A DNA stretch of 64,000 nt. It comes from Micrasema longulum. Its lineage: Eukaryota > Arthropoda > Insecta > Trichoptera > Brachycentridae. Below are positions 43,446-54,289 of this stretch, piece after piece. The stretch covers positions 26,796-90,795 of the forward strand of contig JAGVSM010001302.1 of assembly GCA_022494885.1 (NCBI GenBank). Reading direction: 5' to 3'. Position numbers and translations under genes: made by a program. Below the pieces are notes generated by a model. That model saw nothing but the letters and a program-made list of their open reading frames with translations, was not told where the DNA came from and searched no databases. The first letter of the stretch is position 1; every line of letters starts with the position of its first letter.

Positions 43446-44374
43446 CCTATGCCCTTGGTTATTTTGGAAGGTCGGAGCTCCTACACCAGTTAGAGATTGA
43501 TAGAGAAAAAACGAGGTTGCTGTTTAATGCGTATTTATTACATGGCGAATAAATAAGGAATTGTGTTGATTTGAATTTGAAATATCAATAACTAATTTTT
43601 AAATCCTTTTTATTACTAACCGTATAGAATTCATAGTTTGATCATCAGTAATATTGCTTTTGTCGGAATTATGTGAAAGGATGTTTCTAATATCTGCCCC
43701 TTAATCTATTATGTTTAAAGTGAGCTCTTAGGCGTTCTTGTGTAAAAAAATCAAATTCTGATTTTTTAAATATGTATTTTTTTCTTGTTTAATAATGTTG
43801 CAAATACGTTTAAGCCCTGTGATGAAACATCCCTATAGTTCCGCGTCCATAGTTATCAAAGAACAGAGTTTTTTTCTATTATTTAGGGACGTTTGTGGGG
43901 ACCTCGTTGATTGCGGAGCAAGGCGAAAACAGGTCAACAAAAGAAACAAAACTGCGTTACTTCCGGTACCGTCACACAGACTGACGTCACTTCCGGCTTG
44001 ACACGGAGCCGCCACACGATGGTAAAGTAAGCTCGTTTCAGAGAACACACTTTTCCCGTGTTTTCAAACTTCACAGAAAAATTCTCGCTTGAATATTAAA
44101 TTAGCAATAGCCCGCTTTAACATGCAAGAAAAATTATATAAAAATTAAATTTTGCAGAAATTTAGTTAATTAACTTATGTTCGTTCGCTACATCAAAATC
44201 TAAACATTGGCAAAGATTGCAAACAACATAGTACGTCACAATAACCGTGTCTTCTGCAGACCAACTAGTATATCTGATCTTTTATATATTTCTTACATTG
44301 AAACGAATCATTGTAAACATTTCACTATCCCTCGTGTAAGTGAAATATTCAACAAGAATTTTCATAGTCTAGAT
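43446..44374. other. no gene; GC-richer patch near 43880-44030
   Basis: CTTCCGGTACCGTCACACAG and TGACGTCACTTCCGGCTTG stand out from AT-rich flanks and could be regulatory or repeat sequence. The frames on both strands across it show no domain. A 78-residue frame at 44207-44443 runs into Rep-G and is not convincing. Confidence 0.35.
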
Positions 44375-44662
44375 ATATTAGGGGTTCGAACTGTCAATAG
44401 GGTTGCAGTGCGTCATATCCTGCTGAAAGGAGTGATTCTATAAAATGCTGCGAATACCCAGTTGCATTCCACTGGCAATACTATTGACTAGACTAACTCT
44501 TTAGCGTTCACATCGCAAACCCTGGGCAACGGGATCACGCTTTTAACGGTGTGATCACAGCAGATAACAAGTAAATTACAATTTGAGTTTCTAACGCCTC
44601 TAAACCAGAACCAATCAACAACAACAGAAAAACCCACCAGAGAAGGCAATCGAAAACAATTC
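44375..44662 (+). repeat. Rep-G, unclassified dispersed repeat
   Basis: GTGATTCTATAAAATGCTGC, CGCAAACCCTGGGCAACGGG, ATCACAGCAGATAAC and CCCACCAGAGAAGGC correspond in order to the inverted copy at 56322-56585. A TATAAAA box followed by CAGTTG is conserved in both, so it may be a promoter-bearing terminal part of a longer element. Confidence 0.78.
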
Positions 44663-45049
44663 TGGTCATATTTTTTCAAGAATCACTATCTATGAGCAGT
44701 CGTCCTGGCTGCGGAATATAAAAGTAACGCGGGCCAGAAATGCTTTCACTGCAATTATCGCCAACGTCGGGGGTACCTGACAAGGTACCGGAAGATGAAA
44801 AAGAAGAAAAAATATTTAACATTCCATATAATATGTAAAAAAGAGAACTGACACACTTGATTCAGAATAACAGAGAATAGACATTTTGTTTTTTTCATTC
44901 TTTATTTCTCGTCATCAAATCAAATACAATTTTTCACTCTTACTTTCCTTCATTCATCCTTCACCACATTTTTTCTTTCTAACTATCTCCTTATTTTGTC
45001 ATTATATCTGTTATTTTCATTTATATGAATAACATTGTGTCACTAAATG

Positions 45050-45185
45050 TTATTAAATATTTATATATGACCACTTACCGACTTTTTATGTCTTACGGTT
45101 TCGAGACTTACCCGTCCCTTCGTCAGGACACCAATTAAACCAACACTCAAACCCCACTATACACCTTCAACATAGTTGCACAAAA
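45050..45185 (-). mobile_element. HR arm (minus), left half of a short foldback
   Basis: The minus strand reads GTTGGTTTAATTGGTGTCCT, GACGAAGGGACGGGTAAGTC, TCGAAACCGTAAGACATA and AAAGTCGGTAAGTGGTC. Core CTGACGA and GAAA are both intact here. It faces the plus arm at 45230 across a loop of about 45 bp. Confidence 0.82.
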
Positions 45186-45229
45186 ATATACAACCAACAC
45201 GACATGAATTTTAATAGGCACATGCACTG

Positions 45230-45385
45230 ATTATTTAATGTTGGTTTAATTGGTGTCCTAACGAAGAGACGGGTACGTCTCGAAACCGGAAAGCGTAGAA
45301 AAGTCGGTAAGTGGTAATATATAAATATTGAATAACATTAATAAAATAATTGACCACAAACTGAATGCTTCAAATATTAATGACG
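45230..45385 (+). mobile_element. HR arm (plus) with a perfect stem II
   Basis: GTGTCCTAACGA, A, the stem GAGACG (45266-45271), loop GGTA, CGTCTC (45276-45281), then GAAACCGG. The first core half is CTAACGA instead of CTGACGA. Ends TTGACCACAAACTGAATGC. Confidence 0.82.
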
Positions 45386-46009
45386 TTTTAATAACTCATA
45401 ATATTTTTTATATACCGTCGCTTGATATTATAAAAATTAAGTATAAGCATTCAACTCGTACATCTTTTTTTAATTCTAAATTAATTTAATTTAATTAAAA
45501 CATAGAAAACTTCAATGTACATCTGAACAACCGTGAACGTCTAAGTCTAAGAAATTTAAACTTTATTTTTCCTGCTTACATAGATACTGCCTTTTTTTAA
45601 TTTAAATTCAGTACATATATATTTATATATACATATGTATATAGATGACATGATGTTTGTAAATATTGCAAGAAAAATATCTAAAAAAACATAATACATA
45701 TATGAAAAAAAAACTAGATTTAAATATCTATTCAAAATAATTAACAATAGCTAAAGATAAAACTATTGTGTATAAATTAGAATGCGTATTACAGACTTTT
45801 ATAAAAATTAAGTAAAAGCAAAGACTTAGTGTTAGAGTAAAAATTACATCAAATATATGTCGTTTTATTATCATTATTATTATGGACAGTTTATATATCC
45901 CCATTTTTTTAATGTAATAAATACCTCGAGGGCGCTTCACAAAATAATTCTATGAATTCAAACTAATTTTAAATAAAAAAATGTATTTTTGAATTGAAAC
46001 ATATAAAGT
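45386..46009. other. no gene; decayed GGGCGC-type element near 45885-45945
   Basis: ACCTCGAGGGCGCTTCACAA resembles CACCTCAAGGGCGCTGTACA at 30567, the opening block of the 28-bp motif region. Confidence 0.45.
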
Positions 46010-46150
46010 TTATATTTGAAGCACTAACTTTGTGGTTATTCATTATAATAGAATAAATAAAACAACTTTGTTTTTAACCACTAATTTTTATTTTTCACCG
46101 ACCGGTTTCAAAGCAAACAAGCTTCTTCGTCAAGGTTTACGTAACTTATT
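46010..46150 (-). mobile_element. HR arm (minus), long-stem subtype
   Basis: The minus strand reads AAACCTTGACGAAGAAGC, TTGTTT, GCTTT, GAAACCGGTCGGTG and then ATAACCACAAAGTTAGTGCT, like 11053 and 3226. The terminal ACCACAAAGTTAGTGCTTCA is common to this subtype and to the shorter HR elements, tying both groups together. Confidence 0.75.
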
Positions 46151-46404
46151 TATTTATTTTGTCTTTAAATGCTACGAAATTATTCAAATAATGATTTAGA
46201 CAACAGGTGGATTCCTAAAATTTCTATCTTTCATCAAAATATATAACAGACATTGTAAAACACGTGAAAATTGCGATGGAGACGTTATAAGAGAAATTTT
46301 TAAAATTACTTTTATTTTTTAATCATTAGTTTTCGTTCCTTTCATTGATAGGTGTGTATAGGTATTTTTTTTTGCATGTTGTCAAAGTAACTTCTTTTTA
46401 GTAC

Positions 46405-46900
46405 AAATTATTATGAAAATAAAACTTTGTTATCAGTGTTACACAATTTTATTCTTTTACAAGAACACAACTATAGTTTCGGGAGAGCACTCCTCCCATC
46501 GACGGGTGATATAAAACTAATATAGTAAACACAGAATATTGTTCACAATGTCATAGAATGTAAACAAAAAATGAACAAATTAATCAGTGAAACTTAGAGC
46601 AGGGTTTTATTCTTGACGCTCCATATGTTGGCATGAATGGATGGTTATCTTAAGTACAGATATGAAAACATGGACAAAACATTAAGTCGAATTTATTTCT
46701 TAAAATTTAGCACATAAGTGAAAGTTGCAAAAAGTAAGTCTAAGATTTAATGTGTGGGAAGACATCGCTCGGCTAAGAGAGTGTTAACAGACGCGGGTCT
46801 AAGAGGGTGAGTGCGGTGAGGGTGGTCGCAAAGGGAACATAGTCAATAAAGGCGAGGGGTGGTTAAATGTGTGATTATTAATTAGATTGTTTTCAGAATT
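46405..46900 (-). repeat. PLE left inverted arm (496 bp)
   Basis: It is complementary to 47529-48026 along its whole length with scattered substitutions, from AAATTATTATGAAAATAAAA at the outer end to GATTGTTTTCAGAATT at the inner end. It includes an inverted copy of the last 30 or so codons of the endonuclease frame. Just inside, ATGGGCAATAAGT (about 46902) is an inverted copy of ACTTATTGCCCAT at about 47005, so the arm is a joined copy of two separated parts. Confidence 0.93.
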
Positions 46901-46922
46901 TATGGGCAATAAGTAACATAAA

Positions 46923-47630
46923 TTGGCCAGTTTCCACTCAATGCTTAACCGATTGATCAATATCCCACTGAGTCCCTCCAACTTCCAAACTGAACTAAAC
47001 ATTATTAAACTTATTGCCCATAACAATCAGTATGACCCCAATATAATTGATAAAATGCTAAAACGCAAACAAAATAACAAATTGAGTCAAACGTTTCTAT
47101 ATTCTAGCGGTGGTGATATATCCAACAACCCACAAACCTGGCGTAGAATTATATACATTGGACCTCTGTCTGGAAAAATAAGTAATCACTTTCCCACAGC
47201 TATAAAACCCGCTTTTTACACTAATAATAATATTGCCAAATCACTATTTAATTCTAAGTCAAAAACAGAGCTGCTAAACAAGAGTGGCATTTACCAGATA
47301 TCATGCGAATGCACAAAAGTCTATATTGGACAAACAGCGCGAAATCTTAAAACTAGGCTAAACGAACACCGCCGTTGCCTGACCAATAATAATTTCTCGG
47401 AATTCGCGAATCATATAATAGACAGTAACCACTCATTTCATAATCACACCTTAAAACTCCTGCACCAAGTAAATAACAAAGGCAGTAATATGAATAATTT
47501 AGAAATTATAGAAATTCACAAAAATTTAAATTCTGAAAACAATCTAATTAATAATCACACATTTAACCACCCCTCGCCTTTATTGACTATGTTCCCTTTG
47601 CGACCACCCTCACCGCACTCACCCTCTTAG
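46923..47630 (+). CDS. Penelope-like element polyprotein, 5'-truncated: RT thumb plus GIY-YIG endonuclease
   Basis: A 235-residue open frame, the longest in the window. Residues 1-50 (FHSMLNRLINIPLSPSNFQT, IIKLIAHNNQYDPNIID) fit the end of the PLE reverse transcriptase. Residues 120-180 are the endonuclease: SGIYQISCECTKVYIGQTAR then NLKTRLNEHRR, with GIY, YIG, the catalytic Arg, a CxC pair and a His, followed by a downstream Glu (LEIIEIHKNL). This linked RT and GIY-YIG layout defines Penelope-like retroelements. The start Met is simply the first after the left arm; the RT catalytic part is missing, so it cannot replicate itself. The last 32 residues lie in the right arm. No stops or frameshifts, which suggests recent insertion. 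Confidence 0.92.
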   Translation: MASFHSMLNRLINIPLSPSNFQTELNIIKLIAHNNQYDPNIIDKMLKRKQNNKLSQTFLYSSGGDISNNPQTWRRIIYIGPLSGKISNHFPTAIKPAFYTNNNIAKSLFNSKSKTELLNKSGIYQISCECTKVYIGQTARNLKTRLNEHRRCLTNNNFSEFANHIIDSNHSFHNHTLKLLHQVNNKGSNMNNLEIIEIHKNLNSENNLINNHTFNHPSPLLTMFPLRPPSPHSPS

Positions 47631-48026
47631 ACCTGCGTCTGTTAACACTCTCTTAGCCGAGCTATGTCTTCCCACACATTAAATCTTAGACTTACTTATT
47701 GCAACTTCCACTTATGTGCTAAATTTTAAGAAATAAATTCGACTTAATGTTTTGTCCATGTTTTCATATCTGTACTTAAGATAACCATCCATTCATATGC
47801 CAACACCTTAGATAAGAATAAAAACCCCCTGCTCTAAGTTTCACTGATTAATCTGTTTATTTTTTGTTTAGATTCGATGACATTGTGAACAATATTCTGC
47901 GTTTATTATATTAGTTTTATATCACCCGTCGATGAGGGGAGTGCTCTCCCGAAACTATAGTTGTATTCTTGTAAAAGAATAAAATTGTGTAACACTGATA
48001 ACAAAGTTTTATTTTCATAATAATTT
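47529..48026 (+). repeat. PLE right arm (498 bp)
   Basis: Contains the end of the coding frame, a 3' UTR, GGGAGTGCTCTCCCGAAAC and the outer end AAAATTGTGTAACACTGATA. Inverted mate at 46405-46900. Confidence 0.93.
47925..47966 (+). ncRNA. hammerhead-like motif in the PLE arm
   Basis: CCCGTCGATGA is followed by one extra G, the stem GGGAG-TGCT-CTCCC and GAAAC, then ACTATAGT which can form a minimal helix III before GTT. Stem II, GATGA and GAAA are right, but the first two core bases are not CT and no helix I is evident, so activity is doubtful. The mirror copy is at about 46470-46506 on the minus strand. Confidence 0.6.
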
Positions 48027-48780
48027 ATAATGAAGTGTTACGAAGTGAATGCCGATTCAATTAAAAATATCTTTTTAGTACTTTTACGTTTTCTCTTCCT
48101 TCCCCGTTTTTCCATTCCATTTTCTTTTACTCCTGGAGAACTGTACGTTATGTTTTTTTATATTTTTCTTCCTATATGAAACCGGTAATTGGTCTTATTG
48201 TTTAGTCGTATATATTATTTTGAAATATGACTGTGTTGGTTTTATTAGTTAAATAAATAAAATTACAAAATATGTATAATTATGTATGTATAAACCATTC
48301 ACATCGACAAACGTAACCCTTTTACCTGTTTTTAAATGCTTTTTACCTTATGGTAATTTGATGTTGAGCAGTTTCAATATCACATTTTATTCAAAAGGGT
48401 AAACTATTTTTCGTTTACTTTTGAAGTCGATTATAAAAAGGATTTTTCAGAAAAGGCGATAAAAATATCAAATATTATAGTAATATGAAATACCGTAATA
48501 GAGAAAAGGGTCCTAGGGTATAGAATTTCATTATTATAAAAGGTTCTACGCTTTTCAAACATCTTTCTACTAGAGATTTCTCATACAAACACCTTAGCAG
48601 GTAACCAATAAATTTGATATAGGTTTTTTTTCTAAATTAGGCGTCCGATATTGAAAACACATTTTACTTCTAGTGTTAAAAATACTAATTATAGTAAGTT
48701 TCTTGTTCCGCCTGGCAATGCGTCCCATCTACATAGGGTCAGCTACTTTAGTCTATACGTCGGACTAGAAGATTTGTTGT
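48027..48780. other. no gene or repeat recognised
   Basis: AT-rich flank of the PLE. Confidence 0.45.
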
Positions 48781-48794
48781 TTGGTTCGTTTTTT

Positions 48795-49140
48795 TCAACC
48801 GGTTGCCACCTGACGCCAAGACAGTAACACCTTTTGCTAACTGAGGTTCAAGATGCTGCCGTAGACTATACTTAACAAAACATCCTCGACCCTGTGTCTC
48901 CCGACAGCCCGCACTTTGAAGTGCCTCCGAATAGCCTGAGAGAAGATTTGTGTGCCTTCCGCCTGTTCTGCTGTACTGATCCGCAATACTGGATCCTCAT
49001 CCAAACTTGGCCCCCTAAACACTCCGGTCTACTGAAGAGGAAGGTGTCTTCCCCCGTGACGTGGACTCACTGAATGAGAATGATTCTAGTGAGAACTAAA
49101 AAAGTGACTCAGTCCCCTGGGAGCCGGGTTAATGGTCTCG
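48795..49140 (-). repeat. Rep-K, with a possible conserved reading frame
   Basis: The minus strand contains AGTTTGGATGAGGATCCAGT, GAACAGGCGGAAGGCACACA and CGTCAGGTGGCAACCGG, collinear with 60060-60470. A 61-residue frame reads SLDEDPVLRIS, AEQAEGTQIFSQAIRRHFKV, RAVGRHRVEDVL; the partner copy has a matching frame with an insertion of about 20 codons. Unclassified; could be the coding end of a transposon. Confidence 0.7.
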
Positions 49141-49479
49141 TTTAGGTTTGAGAAGCAAATATGTGCACACAATCCACTGGCTAAAACTAAGGATCTATGT
49201 AGTAATTATAGTGAGTTTGTATTTCTTAAAATAACCGCTAGTTTTTTTCGATACTTTCGGTTTTTTTTATGTACCACATAATTTTTATAAGTGAGGGTAG
49301 AGTGGATGCGGCTAAGGGAGAAGAGGGAGGGTAGAGGGAGTTTATGTGTAGATTTAGGGAGAGGGAACATATTCAAAATATATTGTTGCTGAAATTTATT
49401 GGATTAATAATAATATTTTGATTCCCAACTCAACATAAGACTTTGACATGGAGTTGTAACTTGTATACCAAAAAGTGTA

Positions 49480-50240
49480 AATATAATAGGCAAATATGAC
49501 ATTCTACGAATACCGATTAAAACATGTGAAATGGATTAAGAAAAATTAATTGTATTTCCAAAATCAACATGGATATTTTGGAGAAGGTTTTTCATACTAG
49601 ACTTTGAAAATAAATTATTAAAAAATCTGTTCAAACTCTTTTTTTCTATGATTTATTTTGTTGCCCTTTAATAATAAGGAATATTTTTGTGTTTTTTAAA
49701 AAAAAAATTTTCCTTTTTTAATTACTATAAAAAAACACCATATTATCTTTTACAGAAAAATTTATTTTTTCTTTCTTATGTTACACAAAAATATTATAAC
49801 TGTCCATTATTTATTCTAAGAGCAAAAATTCATTAACATTTTCTTGTAAACCCTCAAACAGGCAATGCTTTTGTGGGATTTTTTGTTTCCTATTTTTACT
49901 ATTAATATATACTTCATTGCTATGTAATTATGCTTTATTTTTTTAAGTCTCTGTTTTATCACTTATGTTTATTGTAAAAAATAAATAAAATAAAAAAATA
50001 TATTTAAAAAAAGCGACATGTTTGGCCTCGACAATTGTGACGTGGAGATTCGTGACGATGTCGTATTTAAATTTAAACGTTCACAAACAAAGTTCGAAAT
50101 TTACCCGAATCGTGACGTATAAGAAGCGTGGCCAAAGCGATGGACCGCTTTCACGAGAATTCAAAATTATAAATTGAAAAACATTTTTTATGCTAGATAC
50201 TAATAAGTATGAAAAATTATTTTTTTTACTCGAAGGTATT
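49480..50240 (+). repeat. Rep-H copy split by an insertion of about 375 bp
   Basis: Rep-H start ATGACATTCTACGAATACCG to about 49630, then resumes GCGACATGTTTGGCCTCGAC at 50013 through ATCGTGACGTATAAGAAGCG. The intervening sequence ends TAAATAAAATAAAAAAATA, probably a retrotransposon 3' end in + orientation. This copy provides the empty site for the MITE at 32821. Confidence 0.75.
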
Positions 50241-51679
50241 TTAAAGACCCTTTTAAGACTCGAAGTGTAAATTTACAATAAATTCATTGAATCTATTGTA
50301 TAAATAGTGGCTTTAACAGATAAAGAACTTAATAAAAAAAAGCAATAAAAAAAACACTTAGGAGTCGGTATTCTTTGCATATAGTAGTTTCACTAATTGC
50401 TAGAACAATTAAAAAACTTTTCTCTTCTTCCCATTGGGATGCGGGTCACGTTAGAATAGAACTACCCACACCCTCTATTTTCCCCTTCTACCTTACATCT
50501 TTTTCTTCTTCTACTTTCACCTACCTCCCTAGTATCCATTAATTATGACTGAGAATGTTTCCTTTGAATTGGATTAAGATTCTCACTTTGTTATCAAAGA
50601 AATTCTGTAAGCTTAGACCTGCATTATGAATGGACTTATATTAAGGCCTTTACAAACCCAGTCGCTTCTGTAAATGCATTTTGGGACCTTCGACTCAACT
50701 TTGTAAATTGCTTAAACATGTCAAAATTGGACAAAATAATAAATATTTGGAACGCGATTCAATTGATTTGTCTCAAATAATTTACCATTGTTGAAATGCA
50801 GAGATACCGTGTTGTATTTTTGCGTTACAAGTTAAATAAATGTCCATAATTTAAATTCAATTGCAAGCCTTTTTATGAGAGTAACATAATATTTTAACAT
50901 TTCATAACGTCTTCTGAATTCAAACTAGTTTAAAAATACAGAGATACCTTAATTAATGTAGTTTTGGTGGACAGTATTCGCATTCCTTCAAAAAATAGCT
51001 GCAAGATATCTACGGGACCGTTTTGTTAGGTGAAATACATGTCAGAATAAAAATAATATTTAAAATGCGCGTCTTAAAAAATACTTTTTTGTCTTATACT
51101 TAGTTTAAATAATAAAGTCTTATTTTATCTTATTTTATTTTATTTCATTTTATCTCTAATTCTTAACATTTTATTTATATTTATATTTTCGACACTTGTG
51201 CAATAATATTTACACACATGTCCACCCTCATTCCAATATAACACACACTCACCCACCGTTTCACACACTTACACTCACACAAACATTTTTGAATGTATTG
51301 TACGTGTATTTAATGTATTTCTGTGGATATCTGTCATTAGTTTTATTATCTGATATTTTGTTTGTTATATTTTTGTTACATGTATTACTGTTGATATCCC
51401 CAATAAAAAAAATATAAAAAGAATCTACTCCTTAGTTAACATGTAATTCAGACAGAGGAAAACTTGTCCAAACATTAGGTTCAGAAATCGAGCTTTTGCC
51501 GTAGCCTGCCTCTCTGCCGAAACCAATTGCCTTCACATTTGCAAATCATCGGCCGTCCAGTTAATTCAGAACGTACTTTTCGCTTTCAATTATAAAATCT
51601 TATCGTTTAATATGTAGCGTTAGCTTAGTTAGAATGTAAATTTAAGTACAGAATTGTAAAGCGCATTTTAATGTGATTT
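50241..51679. other. no gene recognised
   Basis: AT-rich. CACACTCACCCACCGTTTCA near 51245 is a CA-rich patch, and AATAAA signals are frequent, but no domain or shared repeat was found. Confidence 0.45.
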
Positions 51680-52345
51680 TTATATTTATTTATTTATACT
51701 TTCACATTGTTTGTATTCTTTTCTTTTAACAGAATAATGTTCCCTGAGGTGTCCCGTGCCGAGGGAGACATTTTACAAAATGTGAAACATGCCTTCAATT
51801 AGTTGTTTAATAATGTTAACATAATAATAATATTAAAAAACGTAATTAATCTAATTAACCTAATTATCATTAAAATAATAAACAATAATCATAAAAAACA
51901 TAACTAATTTATATAGACCAAATTTCATTAACATTACCCACATTTTACCTATTTGGCTTGATCCACTCATCGACCCGTGCGCAACCCGGCTCCACTATCC
52001 ATTTCTTAATAGTAATTTTATATTGTGAGTACTTACTAATTTTCTTTATAGATAATGGAAGTAGATTGTACACTTTAACCGAGTAGTAGGCCAATCCTCT
52101 TTGACCGAAGGTTGTATTTTTTTTTTTATAGTATCAGGGTGGAGTATCTAGTAACTCTTGTATTTGTGGAAGGAGTTATGGAAGGTAGAGAATAATGTTT
52201 GTGTGCGTATAGTAACAGGGCTTTTACATAAAGTTGTATTATAGATTTTACATTAAGATTTTCGAATATACCGAGGGAGCTAGTTCTGATTGGGGCTCTT
52301 ATGATAATTTTTATTAAAGCTGATATAAAACTTAGACACATATTA
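51680..52345 (-). pseudogene. RTN-B non-LTR retrotransposon C-terminus and 3' UTR
   Basis: The frame 52126-52341 reads LNVKSIIQLYVKALLLYAHK, HYSLPSITPSTNTRVTRYST, then stops near an A-rich run. The continuing frame gives QRGLAYYSVKVYN and LLPLSIKK. Together they cover the region from the RT thumb to the C-terminus. The 3' UTR block CCCTCGGCACGGGACACC and the (AAAT)n end lie at lower coordinates (51690-51790). The partner copy is at 3867-4400. Confidence 0.85.
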
Positions 52346-52439
52346 TTAAGGTGATTCTAAACAAAAAAATGAAACTAATTATTCATAAATGGCACTTTTA
52401 TATTTTTTTATTGAACACTAGAACTCCACTGTGAACTGC

Positions 52440-52812
52440 TGGTTTTGCCTCCTGCGATAAACAGTTCATCCTGTTCCCGGCACTGTGCCTCCTTTTAATA
52501 TATTTCTCAGCCTTTCCATCTCTGGTAAACATACTTCCCAGATACACAAATTATTCTACCTGATTCAGATTATCTCCGTGTACGCTGATCTCACATTTAG
52601 TTATATTTTCACCCCTTTCAAAAACCATCACTTTCGATTTATCAACATTCATAAGCAAATCGCTTTTCTTGCATATATCGTAGACTTTAATGTTACCAAT
52701 AATTGCAGGTTTCCTTTGCTGCTAGCAAGAAGCACGGCATCATCGCATTTTTGCGTTGTTAAATATAATTTATGCCGTAAATTCAAGAAATTAACTTTAA
52801 TAATTAAGGTTT
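52440..52812 (-). pseudogene. RTE-like reverse transcriptase palm/thumb fragment
   Basis: Reading in several frames: CDDAVLLASSKGNLQLLV (the catalytic DD of the palm, about 52720-52750), then DICKKSDLLMNVDKSKVMVF, ERGENITKCEISVHGDNL and FVYLGSMFTRDGKAEKYI. This is the DDAVL-A...C---GL-MN--KTKVMV-ERG...V-G--L-QV--FVYLGS pattern of RTE/BovB-like and related retrotransposons. Frameshifts separate the pieces. No flanking endonuclease. Confidence 0.85.
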
Positions 52813-53600
52813 TTGTTTAATTTTCCTGTTTCCTTCACACGTACATAACTTATACAATACCCTCAAGACTGGCATCTATTTTATTTTTTTAACAGATAAT
52901 ATGACCAATTTTTTAAAGTTAGTTTCTTGTCTGTTTAATTGTATTTATTTTGAACTTTTGTACAATTTATAAATAACGTAAATTTATTTATGTGGGAAGA
53001 TATTTTTTTTTCATATGGCAACATTTTGTCTGGCAATCGTTGCGCTGGGTCTGTGAGACTTCTTTCGCGACGCTTACTCTATAACACATCTTTAAATATC
53101 TATTCGCAGTATTAAGTTCAATAAAAACGTCTTTTTCAAAATGAAGTTTTCATCAGATGTTATTTTTACACAAATGTTTTATCGTCTATAAAATCAACAT
53201 CTTGTTTCTTATGAAAAATTCCCACAGTTATAATGAATACTCCCGTCCCTAACAAAAGAAAATTACTAGTTTTATATTGGAACTCGAAAGAAATTCTGAT
53301 GGGGGAAAAAGTCCTTTACTTAAAATTTAGATTTTTATAAAAAAAAATAATTGCTATAATTTCATTATTTATTCAAACGAGAGTTTTAACCATTCTTCAT
53401 AATTATACCCTAAAAAAGTTACGAGTACCTCAATAACAGCTGTATTTTATTAAAGCTATCGATAAATGTAAATATGTTATGACAATAAATGGTATAAAAT
53501 ATTATTAAAATTAGGTGTGTTCGTTTTTTATTTTCAAATGAAAAATTTAGCACCACTATTAAAACAAAATGGCTAACGATAAAAATCATTCGAAAGAAAA
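52813..53600. other. no gene recognised
   Basis: AT-rich with one GC-richer patch near 53025-53090 of unknown origin. Confidence 0.4.
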
Positions 53601-53616
53601 TTTTCTGTTCTATAAG

Positions 53617-53723
53617 ATATTTAGTTTGCTTTTACGTTACATGTATTATTTTATTTGATACATGTAACGTAAAAGCGAACTAAATATTTTCTGTTTTGAA
53701 GGCTTCTAGCCTTCAAAACAGAA
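53617..53723. repeat. two adjacent long hairpins
   Basis: Hairpin 1: arms 53617-53645 and 53659-53687, 29 bp with one mismatch, 13-base loop. Hairpin 2: arms 53689-53704 (TTCTGTTTTGAAGGCT) and 53708-53723, 16 bp perfect, 3-base loop. They abut with one base between. Both sets of arms are pieces of Rep-J. Confidence 0.95.
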
Positions 53724-53869
53724 TGTCAAGTAGACGAAAGTAAGCATTTTTGACACCTGATTCTGTTCGGACAAAAAAAACGGACACAACGTATGTCAAC
53801 ACCCATACTTAACGTTAAAGTTTTTAAATAAAACATTCATGGTGGTTTTCGAGAAATGCGTCATTATTT

Positions 53870-54090
53870 CATAGCGACCCCAATAATTCTCATTCAGTAT
53901 TTAACAAGAAATTAGTCAATAATGTATTCACCTTATTTTTCTTCTTTTTTTTCTCCTTTATTCCCCCAATTGAACCGAAAAGAATCAAGTGTCAAAAATG
54001 CTTACTTTTGTCTACTTGATATTCCATTTTGGAGGTTTGTAATCAAACAAAATAATATCATGTAAATCAGGAAATTTTCACTGAAACAGA
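53870..54090 (+). repeat. Rep-J copy
   Basis: AAATTAGTCAATAATGTATT, TGTCTACTTGATATTCCATT, TTGGAGGTTTGTAATCAAAC; collinear with 26990-27210. Confidence 0.72.
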
Positions 54091-54289
54091 AAATGTAAGT
54101 AAATGTATGCTTATTTTAACTAAACCGTTTATTTTTAGGATAAAAATTCGGATTTGTTTGTCAAAATATCAACGACAGCGCAGCAATGTCGGCATCGGAG
54201 TCGTTTGGTCCATTAAATATTACTTTTTATTTGAAAAGTATTTAATATAACTTATCAACTACAATACTAAAACTCTGTCCACAAATACT

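Noticed and set aside
46799..47026. 75-residue minus frame ending like the PLE protein
   Set aside because: It is the inverted-arm copy of the PLE C-terminus, useful as evidence for the arms but not a gene.
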